Source of the DNA: Actinomyces sp. HMSC035G02 | GTDB taxonomy: Bacteria; Actinomycetota; Actinomycetes; Actinomycetales; Actinomycetaceae | Assembly: GCA_001838165.1 (NCBI GenBank) | Contig: KV835898.1 | Coordinates: 98,300-121,786 of the forward strand | Reading direction: 5' to 3' | DNA length: 23,487 nucleotides | Part shown: piece by piece, positions 13,002-23,487 of the stretch | How the letters are laid out: each line of letters begins with the position of its first letter | Numbering within the stretch: the stretch's first letter is position 1 | The notes under the pieces: generated by a model | Databases searched by the model: none | Told to the model about the DNA's origin: nothing | Seen by the model: the letters and a program-made list of their open reading frames with translations, nothing else | Made by a program: the position numbers and the translations under genes

Positions 13002-13048
13002 GGGTGATAAGGCAGCGTGCGCACCGTTAATGCAGGGAAGGATCCCCT

Positions 13049-16525
<3,477 letters not shown>

Positions 16526-16540
16526 TAGGGAGAGATAACT

Positions 16541-20443
<3,903 letters not shown>

Positions 20444-20462
20444 TCCGGTTCGTGACCGCTTG

Positions 20463-20505
20463 GGGCCCCGGCCTTGTCCGTGAGAACGTGACAAGGCCGG
20501 GGTCC
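20463..20505 (+). terminator. Terminator of rpoBC
   Basis: GGGCCCCGGCCTTGTC (20463-20478) pairs with GACAAGGCCGGGGTCC (20490-20505) over 16 positions, one of them G-U, and the 11-base loop can close further as CGT-GAGA-ACG with a GNRA tetraloop. It starts 19 bases after the rpoC stop. Only a weak T content follows. Confidence 0.85.
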
Positions 20506-20605
20506 CTTGTCGTATCTGCTTGCTTGCCCTGAGCGTGCCGGGTATGTCAAACGGCGGAGCATATCGAGCGCCAGTTGAGACAGGCGAAGATGACGAGTTA
20601 ACCAT

Positions 20606-20634
20606 TTGGAAAGCTGACATGCGAATGCTAGATT
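20606..20634 (+). promoter_or_regulatory. Candidate promoter of the LASTG surface protein gene
   Basis: TTGGAA (20606-20611) and TAGATT (20629-20634) are separated by exactly 17 bases. Transcription would begin near 20641, leaving a leader of about 30 bases with AAGGAT (20660-20665) as ribosome site. It lies after the rpoC terminator, so the gene should be separately transcribed. Confidence 0.6.
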
Positions 20635-20673
20635 GGCCGCACCATATCCATCAACGCTTAAGGATGTCTCCTC

Positions 20674-22122
20674 ATGCGCCTGTCCAAGAAAATGGTCATT
20701 GCTGCGCTCGGCTCCGCGACCCTCGTTCTCAACCCGTTGGCGGCCCTCGCCGCTGGTCCCACGATTGAGGATGCGGACGGCCCGCTCGTTCGGATCGCCA
20801 TCTCCGACACGCTCAACTGCTCGATCAACTACAAGGGCGATAGTTATAACGAGTTCTATAACTCTCGATCCGCGACGAATCCAGCCGACTGTGGAACGTT
20901 CCTCGCTGTGGGATCTGAGATCTTCGGTCCGGGTGAGCTGAAATCTCGTGCGGCGGCATCCATGGGGACGATCGCCTGGACGCCGGTCTCGCAAACGAAG
21001 TCCGGCATGGGTACCCAAGCCGATCCGTGGGTCCTCACGACTGTCGTTCGCGGCGGCGGATTCGAGATCACGCAGACGGATACCTACTCAACGGGCAATG
21101 ACTTCTACGCGACGACAACCTCGGTGAAGAACGTCTCAGATGCAGCTCAGGACTTTACTCTCTACCACGCGGCAGATTGCTACCTCCAGGACAACGACTA
21201 CGGCTTCGGCGAGTACGACGCAAACACGGGGACGGTCATCTGTCGAGCGAAGGATCCTGAAAGCGGCGCGCATACGGATCGTGGCCGTGTCGAGCAGTTC
21301 ATCCCGACGACCGCCGGTTCGAACTACTACTACAGTTCCTATGACGAGGTCTGGGATAAGGTCAGGGGTCGTGCGCCGCTGCCCAACAAGATCGAGTACG
21401 CCGATGTCAACCAGGACAACGGCATGGCTCTGAGCTGGACTCGTACCCTCGAGCCGAATACGACGGCCGACTACTCCCTCATCACATCCTTCTCGCCGAA
21501 GGGCCAGGTCGCGCTGTCCTCCGCGACATGCGCCGTCGCCCAGCCGGGTGCCGACTCCACCGCGACGCGCACCATCGGCGTGACGATCACGAACCCGAAC
21601 CCGGACGTCAAGTCAGTCCAGACGGTCATCGCGACCCTGTCGGATGACGCCAGCTACGTTCCCCGGTCGGCCAGCGGTGCACCCGAGCCGACGGTCGAGG
21701 GCAAGGTTCTTACCTTCAAGAATCTCGAGCTTCCCGCCAACGGGTCGGTGAAGTTCTCGTTCCTTATCTCCGGCAGCGCTGAGGTTACTCCGCTCGTGAA
21801 GATCTCGGGGACAACGACGAGCGGCGCGGCCATCGTCGAGTCCGATACCTCGGCGTCTTCGACGTGCGATTTCCCCGAGCTTCCGAAGCCCGAGCAGCCC
21901 CAGCCGACCCCCGAGCAGCCCCAGCCGACTCCCGAGCAGCCCCAGCCCACTGCGGAGCAGCCGCAGCCCACTCCCGAGCAGTCGCAGCCCGCGGGCGGCA
22001 AGAGCACTGAAGGTAACAAGCTGGCCAGCACCGGCGCGAACACCGGCGTTGCCATCGCGCTCGTTGGCCTGCTCGGCGTCGCCGGCGTCGGCCTCGTCGT
22101 GGCGAGGCGCCGCGCACGCTGA
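20674..22122 (+). CDS. Sortase-anchored surface protein (LASTG sorting signal, EQPQPTP repeats)
   Basis: This 482-residue protein is exported by Sec and covalently attached to the cell wall. It has a signal peptide at residues 1-27 (MRLSKK, hydrophobic core, ALAA cleavage site). The extracellular part (28-400) is beta-rich by appearance, with several cysteines, and includes a segment typical of repeat-adhesion domains (TRTIGVTITNPNPDVKSVQT, LPANGSVKFSFLISG). Residues 406-440 are five tandem seven-residue units (PEQPQPT type), a wall-spanning stalk. The sorting signal is LASTG (450-454), a variant of LPXTG, then a hydrophobic segment and the tail ARRRAR. No ligand-binding domain is recognised. 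AAGGAT lies nine bases before the ATG. A clear hairpin terminator follows. Confidence 0.88.
   Translation: MRLSKKMVIAALGSATLVLNPLAALAAGPTIEDADGPLVRIAISDTLNCSINYKGDSYNEFYNSRSATNPADCGTFLAVGSEIFGPGELKSRAAASMGTIAWTPVSQTKSGMGTQADPWVLTTVVRGGGFEITQTDTYSTGNDFYATTTSVKNVSDAAQDFTLYHAADCYLQDNDYGFGEYDANTGTVICRAKDPESGAHTDRGRVEQFIPTTAGSNYYYSSYDEVWDKVRGRAPLPNKIEYADVNQDNGMALSWTRTLEPNTTADYSLITSFSPKGQVALSSATCAVAQPGADSTATRTIGVTITNPNPDVKSVQTVIATLSDDASYVPRSASGAPEPTVEGKVLTFKNLELPANGSVKFSFLISGSAEVTPLVKISGTTTSGAAIVESDTSASSTCDFPELPKPEQPQPTPEQPQPTPEQPQPTAEQPQPTPEQSQPAGGKSTEGNKLASTGANTGVAIALVGLLGVAGVGLVVARRRAR
21889..21993. repeat. 21-bp tandem repeat encoding the Pro/Gln stalk
   Basis: Five consecutive 21-bp units encode PEQPQPT, PEQPQPT, PEQPQPT, AEQPQPT and PEQSQPA. 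The first units are nearly identical at DNA level and the later ones have diverged. Unit number could vary between strains without changing frame. Confidence 0.9.
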
Positions 22123-22147
22123 TCGGAGATCCGGTCGATAACGGTAC

Positions 22148-22179
22148 AGGGCCCGGTCCCCGCGAGGGGGCCGGGCCCT
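22148..22179 (+). terminator. Terminator of the surface protein gene
   Basis: AGGGCCCGGTCCCC (22148-22161) pairs with GGGGGCCGGGCCCT (22166-22179) over 14 positions (one T-G) and is closed by a GCGA tetraloop of the GNRA type. It starts 25 bases after the stop codon; no T-run follows. Confidence 0.85.
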
Positions 22180-22442
22180 CGCGCATCCCCTGTGATCGCC
22201 TTCGTTGGTGGCGAAGCCCGCGGATGCCAGCGTGCCCACCCTGACAGATTGTGCGCCCAATCCGACAGAACGGACGAGGTCCCACCTCGCGGGGCCGACC
22301 GTGCGGTTGAATAGGTGGTGGCGGTTCCCATCTGCCCTCTGGTCTGCGGCGACCCATGTCTATGGAGACACAAACGGGGATGGAAAGGGAGCTGGTCTGG
22401 CTCTGGGATGCAGGGTTTCGGAACTGAAAGAGGACATCAACA
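22180..22442. other. Intergenic region before the GH3-type gene
   Basis: No gene is supported. A dyad CGAGGT-CCC-ACCTCG (22275-22289) and a weaker CTTCG/CGAAG pair (22200-22216 area) are visible and could be operator sites. I could not assign a convincing -35/-10 pair. AAAGAGGA (22427-22434) is the ribosome site of the next gene. Confidence 0.5.
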
Positions 22443-23456
22443 ATGCTTTCCATCAACTGGTCTGATGTGTGGAAGATGGTTGAGTCGATCAAGGTCCCCT
22501 TGATCGTTATTGGCGTGGCGCTGGCGCTCGCCATCATCGTCTCCCTCGCTGTTTTCAAGATGGGCAAGCCTGCCCGTAAGCTCACGCGCTCGACGGCCTG
22601 GGTCGCGGCGTTCATCGCCGTCGTCGTGGCCGTCGTGTCGATGATGTACGGCGGCTTCAAGACGGTGCTCGACTTGGCGGCCGGCACCGGCGCTCTCACG
22701 GACGCGTCGAAGGCACAGGTGGAAGATCTGGGCAACGATATTTCTGACGAGGGCATGGTCCTCCTGAAGAATCAGAACGGTGCCCTGCCTCTCGCCAAGG
22801 GCTCCGCGATCAACGTGTGGGGCTGGGGCTCGACGAACCCGATCTACGGCGGCACCGGCTCCGGTTCGCTGTCGAAGGACAACCCGACGACGACCCTCCT
22901 CGATGGCCTCCACAATGCTGGCTTCACCACGAACGATGAGCTGACGAACCTGTACACCGCCTACCGCGGTGAGCGCCCCGAGGTCGGCATGTTCAAGGCC
23001 GACTGGTCGCTGCCCGAGCCCACGCAGGACAAGTACTCTGACGACCTGCTCTCCAACGCCACTGCCTTCGGTGACACCGCGGTCGTGACGATAGCCCGCT
23101 CGGGTGGCGAGGGCTTCGACCTGCCCCGCGACGTCAACCAGGAAATGGCTGCCAACCCGTACTTCAGCTACACGAACAACTCCGAGGAGTACACGGACTT
23201 CGAGGATGGTCAGGGCTACCTCGAGCTGACGCGTCCCGAGAAGGACATGATCGAGCTGGCGAAGAAGACCTCGACGAAGACGATCGTCGTCATCAACGCC
23301 GCCAACGCCTTCCAGCTGGGCGACCTCCAGGACGACCCGGAGATCGACGCGATCGTGTGGGCGATCCCCGGCGGCCAGGTGGGCTTCAACGCGCTGGGCC
23401 GCATCCTGGACGGCGAGGTCAACCCCTCGGCGAAGACCCCCGACACGTTCCCGTGA
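22443..23456 (+). pseudogene. Membrane-anchored GH3-type beta-glucosidase, truncated after part of its first domain
   Basis: The 337-residue product begins with two membrane spans (about 18-38 and 51-72) and then a domain like the C-terminal alpha/beta domain of glycoside hydrolase family 3 (DEGMVLLKNQNGALPLAKG, INVWGWGSTNPIYGGTGSGS, IVWAIPGGQVGFNALGRILD). In related actinobacterial proteins of this type the usual GH3 domain order is reversed, so this domain comes first and the TIM-barrel follows, for a total near 900-1000 residues. Here the frame stops right after GEVNPSAKTPDTF, where homologues continue with V-x-D-L. The last 31 bases in any frame do not resume the expected sequence, so a deletion, insertion or assembly join near 23447 is likely. 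The catalytic aspartate of the barrel is not in this window. AAAGAGGA gives a good start. Confidence 0.7.
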
Positions 23457-23487
23457 ACTGCCTCCCGTTTCTTGGACATCGAAATTG

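Larger units (their letters stand above)
12256..13048. other. 790-bp intergenic region ahead of rpoB
   Basis: No gene is supported. It contains a nested inverted repeat (12301-12373), mirror array D (12568-12664), a 16-bp palindrome (12730-12745), two candidate rpoB promoters (12888-12916 and 12974-13001) and the rpoB leader. The parts between, notably 12374-12565 and 12746-12887, show nothing I can name. Confidence 0.75.

Overview
The window looks like chromosomal DNA from a high-GC actinobacterium, most likely an oral Actinomyces or Schaalia-type species. The grounds are strong GC3 bias, TTG-started rpoB and rpoC with the actinobacterial insertion in beta-prime, a DipZ-SigK-RskA operon, a sortase-anchored surface protein, and a membrane-anchored glycoside hydrolase family 3 (GH3) protein. 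The species is inferred from protein resemblance, not from a marker search.

Layout. Positions 1-306 carry an imperfect 70-bp direct repeat ahead of a 5'-truncated sirtuin remnant. A small lipoprotein (minus strand) then diverges from a plus-strand operon: dipZ (membrane thiol reductase), an ECF sigma factor and its membrane anti-sigma factor (ATGA overlap). Positions 4603-6055 hold no convincing gene but are dense in symmetric repeats. Next come a fructosamine-kinase family gene (+), then two minus-strand redox genes: a cytochrome b561/molybdopterin oxidoreductase fusion and the quinone-dependent pyruvate oxidase poxB with a clear terminator. A CAU-anticodon tRNA follows, then a minus-strand stretch of orphan genes (an HTH-like gene broken by an amber codon, a 22-codon leader ORF, a membrane protein). 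A 790-bp intergenic region leads into rpoB-rpoC (housekeeping), then an LASTG-anchored surface protein and a GH3-type membrane protein that stops early near the window edge.

The most unusual content is a set of mirror-symmetric repeat arrays in the two large intergenic regions. Each has two to four direct copies of a 10-15 bp motif at an exact 19- or 20-bp pitch, followed by inverted copies at the same pitch, with every copy mirrored about one centre. The motifs differ (CACCACTTAG, CATTGGGGCAGGTTA, GGATAGGTTA) while the geometry is retained. Two arrays of the GGATAGGTTA type, 7 kb apart, are the same 97-bp element in opposite orientations: 58 of 60 motif bases are conserved, but only about 15 of 36 spacer bases, and one spacer position has changed in a compensatory way on both arms. 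This is not CRISPR. It looks like selection on motif plus phasing, either for a multimeric DNA-binding protein or for a folded hairpin. The function is unknown.
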